Assembly: GCA_013399895.1 (NCBI GenBank)
Contig: VXBA01001259.1
Coordinates: 287,561-351,560 of the forward strand
Source: Serilophus lunatus
Lineage: Eukaryota > Chordata > Aves > Passeriformes > Eurylaimidae
Length of the DNA: 64,000 bases
Direction of reading: 5' to 3'
Shown here: in pieces, positions 12,401 to 23,500 of the stretch
Layout of the letters: each line of letters opens with the position of its first letter
How positions within the stretch are numbered: position 1 is the first letter of the stretch
Program-made: the position numbers and the translations under genes
The notes under the pieces: generated by a model
What the model was told of the DNA's origin: nothing
The model's database searches: none
What the model saw: the letters and a program-made list of their open reading frames with translations, nothing else

Positions 12401-14117
12401 GTTTCTAATATAAACATTATAGAGAGAAGCATCATTTAAGCAAGACATAAATATATGCTTAAGAGAAGTTATTTTCTTACCTATGGTAGTTCGGAGACTT
12501 CAGTGATCAAGCTGTCCAATAGAAACTCCACAGCTTTCAACAGATTCCTTCATTTTCTGAAAAATCTCCTACTACAAACCTCCTTCTCTTGTGTTCTGCA
12601 GTCTGTCATCCATCACTGACCCCCATCCTGGTTGTCCCCGTCCCCATCAAATTTAACAGCTCTTTTATAGGAAAGAATAAAAATTATACATGTATTTAAG
12701 AAAAATAGTCAGATTTGAAAGCGTTTTCTTTTTGCAGCTCCCATGTTTCCCTGTGCTCTTTCTTCATTGCACTTAATATAACTACACTTATAAAATATAT
12801 TGTGTGCAATGCATGCATCTTTCTATAAAATCCAAGATGCACATTGTGAGTCTCTCTGACAATTGCGACAGCCAGTGAGGTGGGGAATTACAGGTCATCT
12901 AAACCTGGCTGGATAAAAGTGTTGACCAGTAGCACACAGAGAACATTCCTGGGTTGGACTAGGGGGATTAAACAACATGAGCTGATTATGCTAATTTTCT
13001 TCATCTCCTAATGTCTTTTGATTGCTTCACTGAAGTTGAAAGAAAAATTTCCAGTAATTTATGTGGAAAGATATTTCACCCTTCGTTTCCCAGAAAGACG
13101 TCTGCTTTATATGGTAAATACACTAAGTTTCTGCACAGGATAAGTATTAATTTGTTCTCTATTTAACCAAACACTTTGTGTGCAAGAACTCAGGACACAA
13201 CAGTAAATGCTGTGTTACACAGAGCTGGCTTGGCCTCTAACCAGCCACTACCAGAAAGTTTATTAATACACTGTTACTTTCTAGCACCAAACACCTGGCA
13301 GCTTTTCACTGTGATATGAGAGAAGCAAAGTAAGTCATTTACTGTGCTTGACCACACAATTTCTCATTCAGGCTGTTTTTCAAACTCATCTAATTTTTAT
13401 TTTATTTAAGCAATTAACCATATGAAACCTCCTGTTCTCATCTCTCTGTCCCCAAAAAGTAATATTCCACCAGACAAGTCCATTAAGTTGCCATTCTGGG
13501 ACACATTATCTCCTCTGCTGCCATGTTGGAGCAAGGACCAATTTGCTATTTCCTAAATGTACCCCACTTCCCTGTGTGCTTAGACATCATTAGAGACGAC
13601 AAATAAGGTAATGAAAAAAGTTGAACCAGGAAGAGAAAGAAAACCTCCTTCCTTAGCTATTAGCTGCTTTTTACCATTCTCTTCAATGTTCACTTATGTA
13701 AAGCTGGAAGATTAGCTTAAGCAAGCAGTTGTGGCAAGAGATGGAAGCCAGCAGATTTTTATCATTAATTTATCCCATAATAGGCTATTGTAAGCAAATT
13801 CTGAGCCTCTCCTAATGATTTTAAGAAGACACACTGCCATAGCAATGTATGACATCTTTGTCCCTTGGAGTCATGAGAATTTTGCAACTGAATTCACAGG
13901 ACTCAAGGATTTTGTGTAAATATCCCAGTCCATTTCTACCACTTGTTTTTCCAGGCTGGCATGTATCTCCTGGCAAGGTGGTCCTCCTCGGGGAGGATGA
14001 GAGGGTTGTAGTTGCAGCTCTGACTCTTGCTGGTGCAGTGTAGTTCTATGTCATTTCGCGGACATGAGACTTCAGAGCCTTCCTTCTCTTCCCCAGGCCA
14101 GTGTAATGGCAGCACAC
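9437..14117. other. Intergenic DNA, no gene seen
   Basis: No recognisable coding exon. It contains a pyrimidine-rich 10-bp periodic repeat (10221-10270), a 17-base T tract (11542-11558) and an ACCCA/CCAACCC-rich patch at about 11288-11312. Open frames are short and mutually overlapping. Confidence 0.55.
10221..10270. repeat. 10-bp periodic pyrimidine repeat
   Basis: Five consecutive 10-base units of the form (G/A)NTCTGTTCT run across 10221-10270. The last two degenerate toward ATTCTACTCC and ATTCTATTTA. It is a simple diverged microsatellite. Confidence 0.75.
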
Positions 14118-14362
14118 AGATCTGCGTCAGGAGATGTTTAGGTTGGATATTAGGAAAAGGTTCTTCATCCAGAAGGTGGATGGGCGCTAGAACAAGCTCC
14201 TCAGGAAGGTGGTAATAGGCCCAAACCTGCCAGAGTTAAAGAAGTGTTTGGACTCAGGCACATGGTGTGTTTCTTGGGGCTGTCCTGTGCCCGGCCAGGA
14301 GCTGCACTCATTGATCCTTGTGGGTCCCTTCTAACTCAGGTTAATCTACGATTCTAATGCCT
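14118..14362 (+). mobile_element. CR1 LINE 3' end (sense), copy F
   Basis: This is a diverged CR1 tail in sense orientation: ggagatgtttaggttggata, ttaggaaaaggttcttcatcc, gaaggtggatgggcgctaga, then gggtcccttctaactcaggt and a terminal ctacgattctaat. The wording of the last block differs from copies C, D and G, suggesting a different CR1 subfamily. Confidence 0.8.
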
Positions 14363-17300
14363 CTCAACTATTGTCTTTCTTAACTTGTCAGATGTTGCAA
14401 AAACTGTGATGGCTGAGGATTGTTGACATGGGAGAAAACCAAACTCCCGATGAGGCTTTACTCAATTCTAAAATAAGCAAAGGTGGGGGAACATGCCTGG
14501 TGGCTCCCAAGTGGCAACAGAGCTCTGAGACTGCAAGCTGCTGACTCCAGCTGCTAATGGATGCAGGTACAGACACAGTGCTCTGCAGCTCCACCAACTG
14601 TTTGGGCTTTGGAGGCTAGGGTCAGAAGCACATCTGTGCTGTCATTAGCTGTGTCTGCACCGGTCTGTTGGATGACTTCTGAAGTGTGAAGTCACCAGTC
14701 TGCACTGATCACCTTTAGATATACCCCACACAACCTTCTGCATCTTCTTAGTCCTTGCCCTGCCTCTTCTTTGTCTCAGCTACTGCAGGATTGGACTGAG
14801 GTCAGAAAGACTTCTAGCTGGAATCCTCCTTGCTTCTGTTTTTCCGCTGCCCACCCAGGATCAGAAAAGAAGTAATTGTATACAATAGCCTCAGCCTCCT
14901 AAGTTGACTGAATGGAGAAGGTTAATCATTTTCCACTGTAAGACGTGGCTGATCTGTGGATAAAATTATTACAGAGGATCTCCTGGCAGCTTCATCTGTG
15001 CCACAGATATTACCCTCTCTAATGTAACACGTTCCAGTTCCTCCATTATTTTCCCGGAAACAAGTTGTTAAACCACTTCAAGTAGTAAGAATAGATTTGT
15101 ATAAAATCCTACATTTTCACATTTTTTTTAAGCCATGCAAGTTGCTAATATGGTATCACTGACTTGAACATGAACTTCATGGCAAGTAATAGATGAAGAG
15201 ATTTGGAGTAAACTAATTTAAAATGGGATATTTCTGTCAGTAGACAAGCAAGAGAAATTCCACCAATTTAGAATGAAACTGAAATGTCCACAGCAAAGAC
15301 TGAGAAAAGTGCTTTCTTCTTTCCCCACAGGGGTGTGTCCTAAAAACTAACAGGAACTATGGTAAAACTTAGCAGTCTCATTTTCACATATAACCACAAA
15401 TTGTCTTCCGTGTTTGAATTCAGCTTAGGTGTTAATGAATCCCTTCATAACATCAAAACCTAAGTCTGAACAACTGCATTTTAGTGGGATCTTACTAATT
15501 CTGATAAAAGAACATAAAAAAATTTGGCAAAGACAGTCCAACATTAGAATATATCCAAGGTAAGAAAATTTAGAGAGCAGCAAGTTTGAATCCACACAGT
15601 ACAAAAGCTTCCGAGTTTCATAATAATTAATCAAATCTACACAAAGGTATACTATTCCTTTCAGCCCACTATGCACAACAAAGTGAATACCTCAAAATTA
15701 AGAGTGTTTGAAGACAGTTAATGGTAAAGATACCACGACCCTTCACAGGAAAAATATTGACAGTAGGTTTCACTCCCCCTCACCATCTTCACTCCTCCAG
15801 AACCGGCAAAAATAACATGAAATGTCAAGCACAACATCAAAATAATTCAAGGGCGATTTGCTGTTCCTAACATATTTGTAGCCACATAAACTATCGATTC
15901 ACATATTATTGCCTGTACGTGTGCCGGGCCGACCATGCAGGCAAGCCAAAAGATATTTCTAAATCCAGCTGTTTCTCTTGATGCTGCAGGCCAGAAGTGT
16001 GAGTGGAGTGGGTCAACAGAGAAAGGTCCGGGTGTGCTCGTACATTTGCTTCTTTAAGATTCAGTACTGAGGCTTGAACCGTGGGAATGAAAAGACACAA
16101 AAGAATTGGCAAAGTCAGTGAATGTAGGAAGAAGGAGGAAAGGAAGCTAATGGGGCTTCCTGCGAGGTTGTGAAGTTGAGAATGAGAAATGTTATATTAA
16201 TGAAGATGATGGTGAAAAGGAAGTGCTCCAAAAAAGGAACAAACAAATGACACCCAGTTTAGAAAGTGTAGGCGGCAGGAAGAACAGTGGCATCATTAGT
16301 CACAGATAAAAGAAATGAGGGGACAGGAGTGTTAAGAAAGATGCTGAGTTCAAACTCTACTGCACTGCATCTATGCAGTTGTGTAAAGCCAGTCAGTGAA
16401 GGAATCTTCTTGTGTGTCAAGGAGAGATAATTGTCTCCCTTCATGCTGCACCCTTTCTATTTGTGTTTGTAAACATGTATTTCCTTTGGACAGCATTGAC
16501 AGCTTTTAAGATCATGATTTTCCTGTACTGCAGACCACTTACAGAAGCTGCTTGTATTTGCCTCATATGGGGTTTATTTTGCATACTCCACAATGAAAAC
16601 CATAAGGACCCTAAAAACGAATAAAGTTATTAAACCACATTCTTCTATGCCACGCTTTACCCAAAGTTCTGGTTTCCCTTGCAAGGATCTGCATGTGAAT
16701 GCTGCCCTTCATCACCTCTATAAGGAGCTGTGCTGTAACTCACCATAGTTTTGAAGAAAGCTCAACTGAATTTAGCTGTGTGACTGCCTGGAGATGGGCT
16801 TTAGATCTAAATTCGCTACAGTACTCAGAGTAACCAGCTGAGTGGAGCAATTTCAGCAAAGAGGTAGAGGTCACATTGCTAACAAGAGCCAGAGCAAATC
16901 TGACCCTCTTTAAGGATGGCAAAAAAGACTTTATGTTAGCTGATCATTGTCTTAGGAAACATTTTAATTGGTAAATATATAAATAGATAAAAGGTGTGCA
17001 TAGTGTAGCAATATTCATTACTAACCTACATAGTTTATATTGATATATAGTTTCAAGCTCGCTTAAATAAATAGGAATATTTTGAAATCATCCAAAACAC
17101 AATACAGCGTGTTTGTGCTTAACATCTTTATTTGTTATCACAGAGGTGGTGGCCTCTAGTGAACTCTGTATGGGATCTACGGCAAAAGAGAGACTTCAGG
17201 GTAAATGTAATTGCTACTATTAGTTTTTTAAAACCTACTGCACACTGGAGAGGTATTTTCTCAATTTTAAACTTGGTTGGGCCTATCGTACATACAAAGC

Positions 17301-19216
17301 TTTCATACCTTGGAATTTTTTACTGATTCTTTTAAAAGCCATTTTTAGAAGGCTTTAAAGCCAATTCAGGCTGCTTGGCACATGTCCTACAGTGGGACTT
17401 CAATGGCTTTAAAGCAGGATTAGCTTGTCTCAGTCTGGGCAACGTGCCCATGTGTCAGATCACATAACAAGGCAAGCCTGCATCACAGATGAATCTCAAT
17501 TCCTCATGTGAATCAACAACTAAGGGCTTTGGCTTTTGGAAGAGCTGGGTGGGATGGGGAACTGCTGGGTCCAGCCCTCAGCTGCAGAGAGAGCAACTCA
17601 CTCGCCCCTGTGCAGCAGCTGCAGCTGGTAGAGCTCACAAATGCAGCTGGAAAACAGACCACAGCACCCAGTGTGGGATCAGAGAGCTGGAGTGAGCTGA
17701 AGTGGCCAAATGGAAGCTCCCGACCTGGAAGTGCCATGGCAGGGGATGGCGTAAAGGGAATCAAATGAGTGTTTCACATGATGCAGTGCATGAGACTGGG
17801 CAAGTCTTAAATCGGTGATTCATTGTTAAGTGTTTTCACTGCTTGTGAAATAAAATGGAAGCACCTCCTTCTAGAGAGAATTAATTCATGGGTGTTTATC
17901 TGCCTCTTTAGAAGTATAAAGTGCTATATAAATGTGTCATCAGAATAGCAGGAGGAAAGTTTACCCGTGACTCCTTGATTGCTGTATATTCTTGTCATTA
18001 CCATTTCATAAAGGTAATTGATTTGGTATCAAGGTTATTGATAGCATGGTCAGTGCCAGACTTGTCTGCCACTAAGCTCTTTGACTCAGAGCCTTATTTC
18101 CTTATTCCCTCAAAACATTTGCAGCAGCTGCAACTATCAGACCTCTGTGGTGATTTTAGTAACTCAAATTAAAGAAACAGTGCTTGTAATTTAATCCACA
18201 CAGATGATTAACTATTACATACTCATGGATATGTTTATGTTCTTCCATAGTTCAACCTACAGAATTTGTCTTTTGCCATTAATTCTATACTTCTGTGTAA
18301 TCGGATACTTACAGAATATCTTTCTTCATACTGATTGAAGCTTTCCCTCTTTCACTTTATGATTATAAAGGAATCCTACTCAGGTTGTAATTTTACTTTG
18401 ATTGTTAAGTCTGCTCTTGAGCAATTCCCTTCCTGATGATTTGCTGAGAATGCAATGGAAAAAGAGAAGTTTCATTGAGATCTTCCAAAACAAGATAGAA
18501 CACGCCCAGAGGCACAAGAAGAATTCAAAACAAGTTCTGTAACGTATTTTAGGTATATTCCATAGTCTTCATGAGAAATGCAAATTTCTCAGTAATCCCG
18601 GCTGGTTGTGCTTCAGTTGTGCAGAGCTCTTGTAAGAAGCCAGGGATATTTTATTAGATCTGTTTTAGATCTGTATTTTAGAGCAAACAAACTCAGAAAT
18701 TCATTAAGATGGAAAGTTTAATTACATAGACAGTTTGGAAATCTGGTATAGTTTGTTCAAAACACTCCTAGAAAACTTCATTTATTCATTTAACTATAAA
18801 TAACATTTACAAATAGATCTGTAAAGATTAGCACATGGCATCAGGTTATTCTGTAAGTACCTCTGTGCTTCAAGTTAGAATGCACATACACTGCATGTTC
18901 AATGTCTCAGCTGCCATCTGATCTTCACATGTGCTGAGAATCTCCCTACTGTTATTTAAGTTGAGGACTGTAACACTAAGCAAACCTAAAACCTCTGAGT
19001 AAGCAGTTTCAAGGTCTCCCTGCCATATAGTAAAACTGCAGTCTGGGCAATCATTAAAAGTTTTAATGATTTTCATGATAACAGTGAAGTGGAGCTTTTG
19101 TGAACTCAAGTCTAAAGTTTACACAGCAGACTCTATTTTTTTGTTTTTTGGTCATTTTATGTAAGTTTCTCATCACTGTGATTATGATAAAAACTTTGAA
19201 AACATTGACAGAATGT
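14363..19216. other. Intergenic DNA, no gene seen
   Basis: AT-rich with short overlapping open frames only. A slightly GC-richer patch at 17508-17768 is open in three frames at once (68, 86 and 83 codons). That reflects composition rather than coding. Confidence 0.55.
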
Positions 19217-19221
19217 ACTTT
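19217..19221. repeat. Left target-site duplication of the LTR
   Basis: ACTTT immediately precedes the TGTACTGG start of the LTR and is identical to 20564-20568. Confidence 0.85.
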
Positions 19222-19884
19222 TGTACTGGTTTGGATGGGCTGGGATCGCGGGGGGTCAAAGGGGGCTTGGGGGTGTTCTTGGATTTTGAGAGGGGGAAGA
19301 ATGTAAGAAACCCCACTTACCTGAGTTAAAATTCCGTTTCCCTTAAAACTGCAGCTGCTCTCCCAGGACTTGGGGAGGGGGGGGCTGCTCTCCCTGTGCC
19401 CCGCTGGGTCCTGGGCTGAGCGGGGGCCGGGACGGAGCGGGGCCTGCGCCAGTCCCGGTGCCCCCGAGGCCTGGGCGGCGGCGGCGGCGGCTCCTCGTCC
19501 CAGGCTCCCGGGAGCACGGGGGCCGATCACCAGCCGTCGGCACACATGGCCCTGGGGCCGTCCTGTGCAGTGTGCGTGGTCCCTCGGTCCCGGAGCCGAG
19601 ACGGCCTCTGTTCCTGCCTGCTGTCTCCCCTTCCCTGCGAAGTGCGCGGCCGGGACCGTCCCTCCCCGCGCGGCTCCTCACCCCACGGCCCCGGGGCGGC
19701 AGCGGGCCGGCACGGGGGCTGTCGGCCTGCAGACAAAGGGATGCTGTGAGGGCACAGGCGCGGCCCCGGGCCGGCCCTGGCCGGGAACCTGAGCACGGCT
19801 GCCACTTTTGGACAGCAACGGAGGGCCGACCCTGGCACCGTGTTGGCGCTGGGGCGCCTCTAAGGTGCTGCAGCCATGAAAACA

Positions 19885-20029
19885 AAGATGGCGGGCGGGA
19901 CTGAAACTCGTGATTCTTCGATGGGAAAACACCAGAAACAAGGCGGGGCCCGGCTGGCTGGACCAATGGAAAGACGGCTTGGCCAGGAAGAAGGTGACGA
20001 CATCCACGCAAGAACGAGAAGGCTTAAAC
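19885..20029 (+). promoter_or_regulatory. Putative LTR promoter: YY1-like, GC box, CCAAT, TATA-like
   Basis: Within the LTR, in order, lie AAGATGGCGG (19885-19894, the YY1 consensus), AGGCGGGGC (19941-19949, a GC/Sp1 box), CCAAT (19963-19967) and CTTAAAC (20023-20029, a weak TATA-like element 56 bases past the CCAAT box). The order and spacing fit an RNA polymerase II promoter starting near 20050 and reading toward the poly(A) signal at 20470. Activity is inferred from motifs only. Confidence 0.5.
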
Positions 20030-20469
20030 GCTGAGGCAAGGGCCCACCCTGCGCTCTTCTTCGGCCGCTTCGAGGGGAGGCACGCAGCTCCGGTCCCCAG
20101 CGCCCGCAGGGCCCCCATGGTGTGATTCCACCCATTTCTCTCAGCACAAGAGCCATTTCCAGCTCGGCTAGCAAGTAACCCCTCTCGGAGAGGTGGTGGG
20201 AGGGAGTTGTTTTCATGTCTTTTTGTGTTTTTCAGAGAGACTGAAGGGCCAAAAGTGCTTCCAAAGAGGGAGGGAAGGGAGTGACAGTGTTTCCTACCCT
20301 TCCCCACTGCTTTTTTTTCAGCTAGTCATTTAGCTGAAAGGAACAGTTCCCTTTCTTTTTTTGTTTTTTTCATATTTTGTGGGTTTTTTCCCCTACGTGT
20401 TGGGTGTTCCTCTGTGTAATTCTGGGGTCCCTGTGGGTTATCCCTACTTCCCTAATTTAAACTGCTTGT

Positions 20470-20475
20470 AATAAA
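20470..20475 (+). terminator. LTR polyadenylation signal AATAAA
   Basis: AATAAA lies 88 bp before the right LTR terminus, followed by T-rich sequence with TTTTCTGTCACCTTTGTTG. This matches the R/U5 position expected for a + strand LTR. Confidence 0.65.
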
Positions 20476-20563
20476 CTGTTCACCTGCTGCAACTCTATTC
20501 AGTTTTCTGTCACCTTTGTTGAACCTGCCCCCTAGATGATTAAAGTGGTCCTAAACCACCACA

Positions 20564-20568
20564 ACTTT
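20564..20568. repeat. Right target-site duplication of the LTR
   Basis: ACTTT immediately follows the CCACCACA end of the LTR and is identical to 19217-19221. Confidence 0.85.
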
Positions 20569-23500
20569 ACAAGCCCAAAACTCCCCAAGAATAATAAAAA
20601 AGGGAACATAACTTAAATGCTGTTTTGTAAAGAGGAGGAAGCATTACAAATTTGTAAGGGGATCTCTGACTTAGGTGCAGCCTATAGGCTCATTTTAAAG
20701 TGTCCCATGTCTTACATACAGTGCATGTAAGCAAGAGCTATGGGTAAGTGGGAAATTAGATAGAATTGGAACAAAAAAACTATAGAACTATTTTGATGCT
20801 AATTCTCTGAAGCTATTCCCAGTTTATAAATGTGTTAACTAACTGCTTTTCTTATGTTCTATCCCCTAAATCCAGTATCTATGTTTATAGATGTCTCTGG
20901 CAAACCACACTTTGGTAATGAAACTGCACAGCCAGGGAAGCAACAACTGCAACATTCTGTGCTGTGGAAAACCAAAGGTAATTTCCACTTCACATGCTTT
21001 TTGTGGTGACTGATACACACTGTCAATTTAATAAAAAAGGCCTTGTTCATTACTAGACAACAGATTGCATATTCTAAAAACATAATCTCATTTTCTAGTT
21101 TTATGGGTTATGTGCCATGTTAAACAGCCAAGTTTCTTATCTAGAGTTCATTTGTTTCTGTGCCTTGGGAAGTATATATTTAAAAGAGAGTAGACTAATC
21201 TTAAAGGATAGCAAAGAGGAAGAAGTAATAGACACAATGAACACAAGTGAACACACAGTGCACTTTTTGTCATATATATTGAAAAGTGGGTTCTTTCTCC
21301 TCACACAATCACAAAATTTTCTTGCATATGAGAGAGACAGAAATCTGTAAAAGTTGTGTTGCAGTGATTGGTATTACCACTGCTGTGCTACTAATCATTT
21401 ATTTGGCTTGTAGCAACGGCAAGAGCAAAACCTCTGCTCATGATTCCACTTGTATCTCTAAGTTCCATTACAATCTCCAGTTTGGAGGCTGCTTCTCTGG
21501 AGAACACCAAGTCCCTAATATACCCAGAGATGAACATTTGCCTGCAGCCCCTAAAATCATGTCTCCATTACCACCTACATTTCTCAGGCACAATGTGCTC
21601 TGAAAACCTCCACAAGGAGTAATTTTGTAAACCACTTAAAAATCACATTTGTGGCTGGCAATACAATACAAAATAGCAATGCTTGGTATCAACAAATAGC
21701 TCCTCTGGTGCATCATGACTAGCAACTTCCAGAAAAGTAGTTGTTTCTCTCTCAGTTGCAGTTCATGTACAAAGGCCTATTAGTTTTGGGGGTTTTTTTC
21801 CAAAATACATAGTTTTGAGAAAAATACCAGTTATTCTTCAGATAGTCATTTGTACTGGCAAGACCAGTTTATATTCTGGATTAATTTCAGAGTGAAGAGT
21901 GTAAAATAATGGGATAAATATGGATGAAGTTAGTCTGGACTGTGGGATTTACCTTCTGACATGTCTGGTAGAAGGTGCAGGATCCCTTTTTCTGCACGAA
22001 TCATGAGATTCCATGCCCTGGGCTCATGTCCTGTTTTCCTTTGGATTTATTTCCTGCTGGAGAGCGAGCATTCTGCTCACCAGGCTTAAAATCCTACCCA
22101 GCAATTGCAGTGGAAAAAGCAGAGTAAATAAAAGTAAAGTAGCATTTGAGGACAAGGTAGTGTATCTGTGCTTTAAAGGTGGTTTTGCATAAGCCTCATC
22201 TGCTAAGGCTAATGCATCCAGAAGTTAAGCATTTAAGTCATAGTCATTCCCAGTTCCTTTTACAGTCCGTGCTGATAAGCAGGCATGACTAGAGGGTGGT
22301 TAAGCTCATCACTGAACAGACTTTTAAACTTAGTCAAGTGAGTTGCCTTCTGTCTATACTGGGATGCAGGTGCCTACACTGTAAATGTCATCATGGATGA
22401 CTGAAAAGATGTCTGAATCTGAGCTGTTTGCTCTACTGTCTGTTTATAGTCCATGGAAATCTGAAGTTCAGACAGTAAAGCTCAGGGGGGAAACTGCAGA
22501 TCAACCAGAGTAAGGAGACCAATAGAAAATATTACAAGGGTGATACAGGGTCAAAACTGTAAAAGTTTATGTTGCTGCTCCAGGTCACGTAGGCTCCACG
22601 GGATAAGGGGTGAACTTCCAAGAGGTAGCACAGAGCTAAAATGCAAGAGACAGATAACCTGGCAGAGATCATTGAGGTCTGGGCAATACTGAAGCAGAGT
22701 GATAAAATAAAATCAATAGCCTCTTGCATTACTCAGTTGTAAAGAAACCAGGCAGACTCTGTCCTTGCTACAGGCAAGCTACAGTCTTAGATGTTGAGGA
22801 GCGTTGTTTGGGGTAGTTTTTTAATGTAAGATCTTGATCTCTTGTAGTTGCGCAAGCATATTAAAAGACAGTGGAATAAACAAATAAAAAAAGATATATA
22901 AACTTGCAGTTCATTTTGCTGCTAAAGCGAGACTATAAACTGAATGGTTATGGAGCATTGCATTGGATGATAAAAGTGCCATAACTCCACTGAGCCTCTT
23001 TACCTCCAGGCACCTAAAAGTTTGGCTCAAACCCTCTGTTTGTTTATCAAAGCAAATATCTATGTAACACACAAATCCCCATAAAGGCAATTTATTCCAT
23101 CTCCATCTGTTATTTCTTTAACAGAAAAATTGCATGGAAAAGAATTCCTGTATGACATTAAAGTACCTGTGGAAAACAGGTCAATAAATCAATAAACATC
23201 TTTTCAGTTGTTGTAACACCTTCTAAGCCCTCTCTCCCCACTCCCTCCCTGCTCCATTTTGTACATTTATTCAGCCCTTATTTGTAACAGTTAATTCTAA
23301 GAGTCTTTGCTGTAGACTCAGAGCAAAAGAGAAAAGGAAGAGTAGGATGGTGGCCTATTGTGTTGGCAATGAATAGACTCAAGGCTGATCTGTTGTTTGT
23401 TTTATTTAAAAAGACCAGAGCAATGAACAATTCAGCCACCCTCAACAGCAGCACTGCTCTGAGAGAACATTGGTCAGTGTATTCAGCACTACATTCTTCC

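Larger units (their letters stand above)
19222..20563 (+). mobile_element. Solo LTR of an endogenous retrovirus (1,342 bp)
   Basis: The element opens with TGTACTGGTTTGG and closes with CCTAAACCACCACA, so it has TG...CA termini in a short imperfect inverted repeat. The five bases before it (19217-19221, ACTTT) are repeated exactly after it (20564-20568), a perfect 5-bp target-site duplication. An AATAAA signal at 20470-20475 lies 88 bases from the right end, fixing + orientation. No internal retroviral genes are present, so it is a solo LTR left by LTR-LTR recombination. A 5-bp duplication fits ERV3/ERVL-like elements in birds, but the family is inferred. The central part (about 19380-20110) is CpG-rich. 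Open frames inside, including 222 codons on the minus strand (19343-20011), are compositional. Confidence 0.88.

Noticed and set aside
17489..17768. Three overlapping open frames of 68-86 codons
   Set aside because: Open in several frames on both strands, without recognisable motifs. Consistent with local GC content.
19343..20307. Long open frames (up to 222 codons) on both strands in the GC-rich block
   Set aside because: Several overlapping frames are open at once on both strands, as GC-rich DNA with few stop codons produces. The block lies inside an LTR with target-site duplications, and the translations are low-complexity P/R/G/A.
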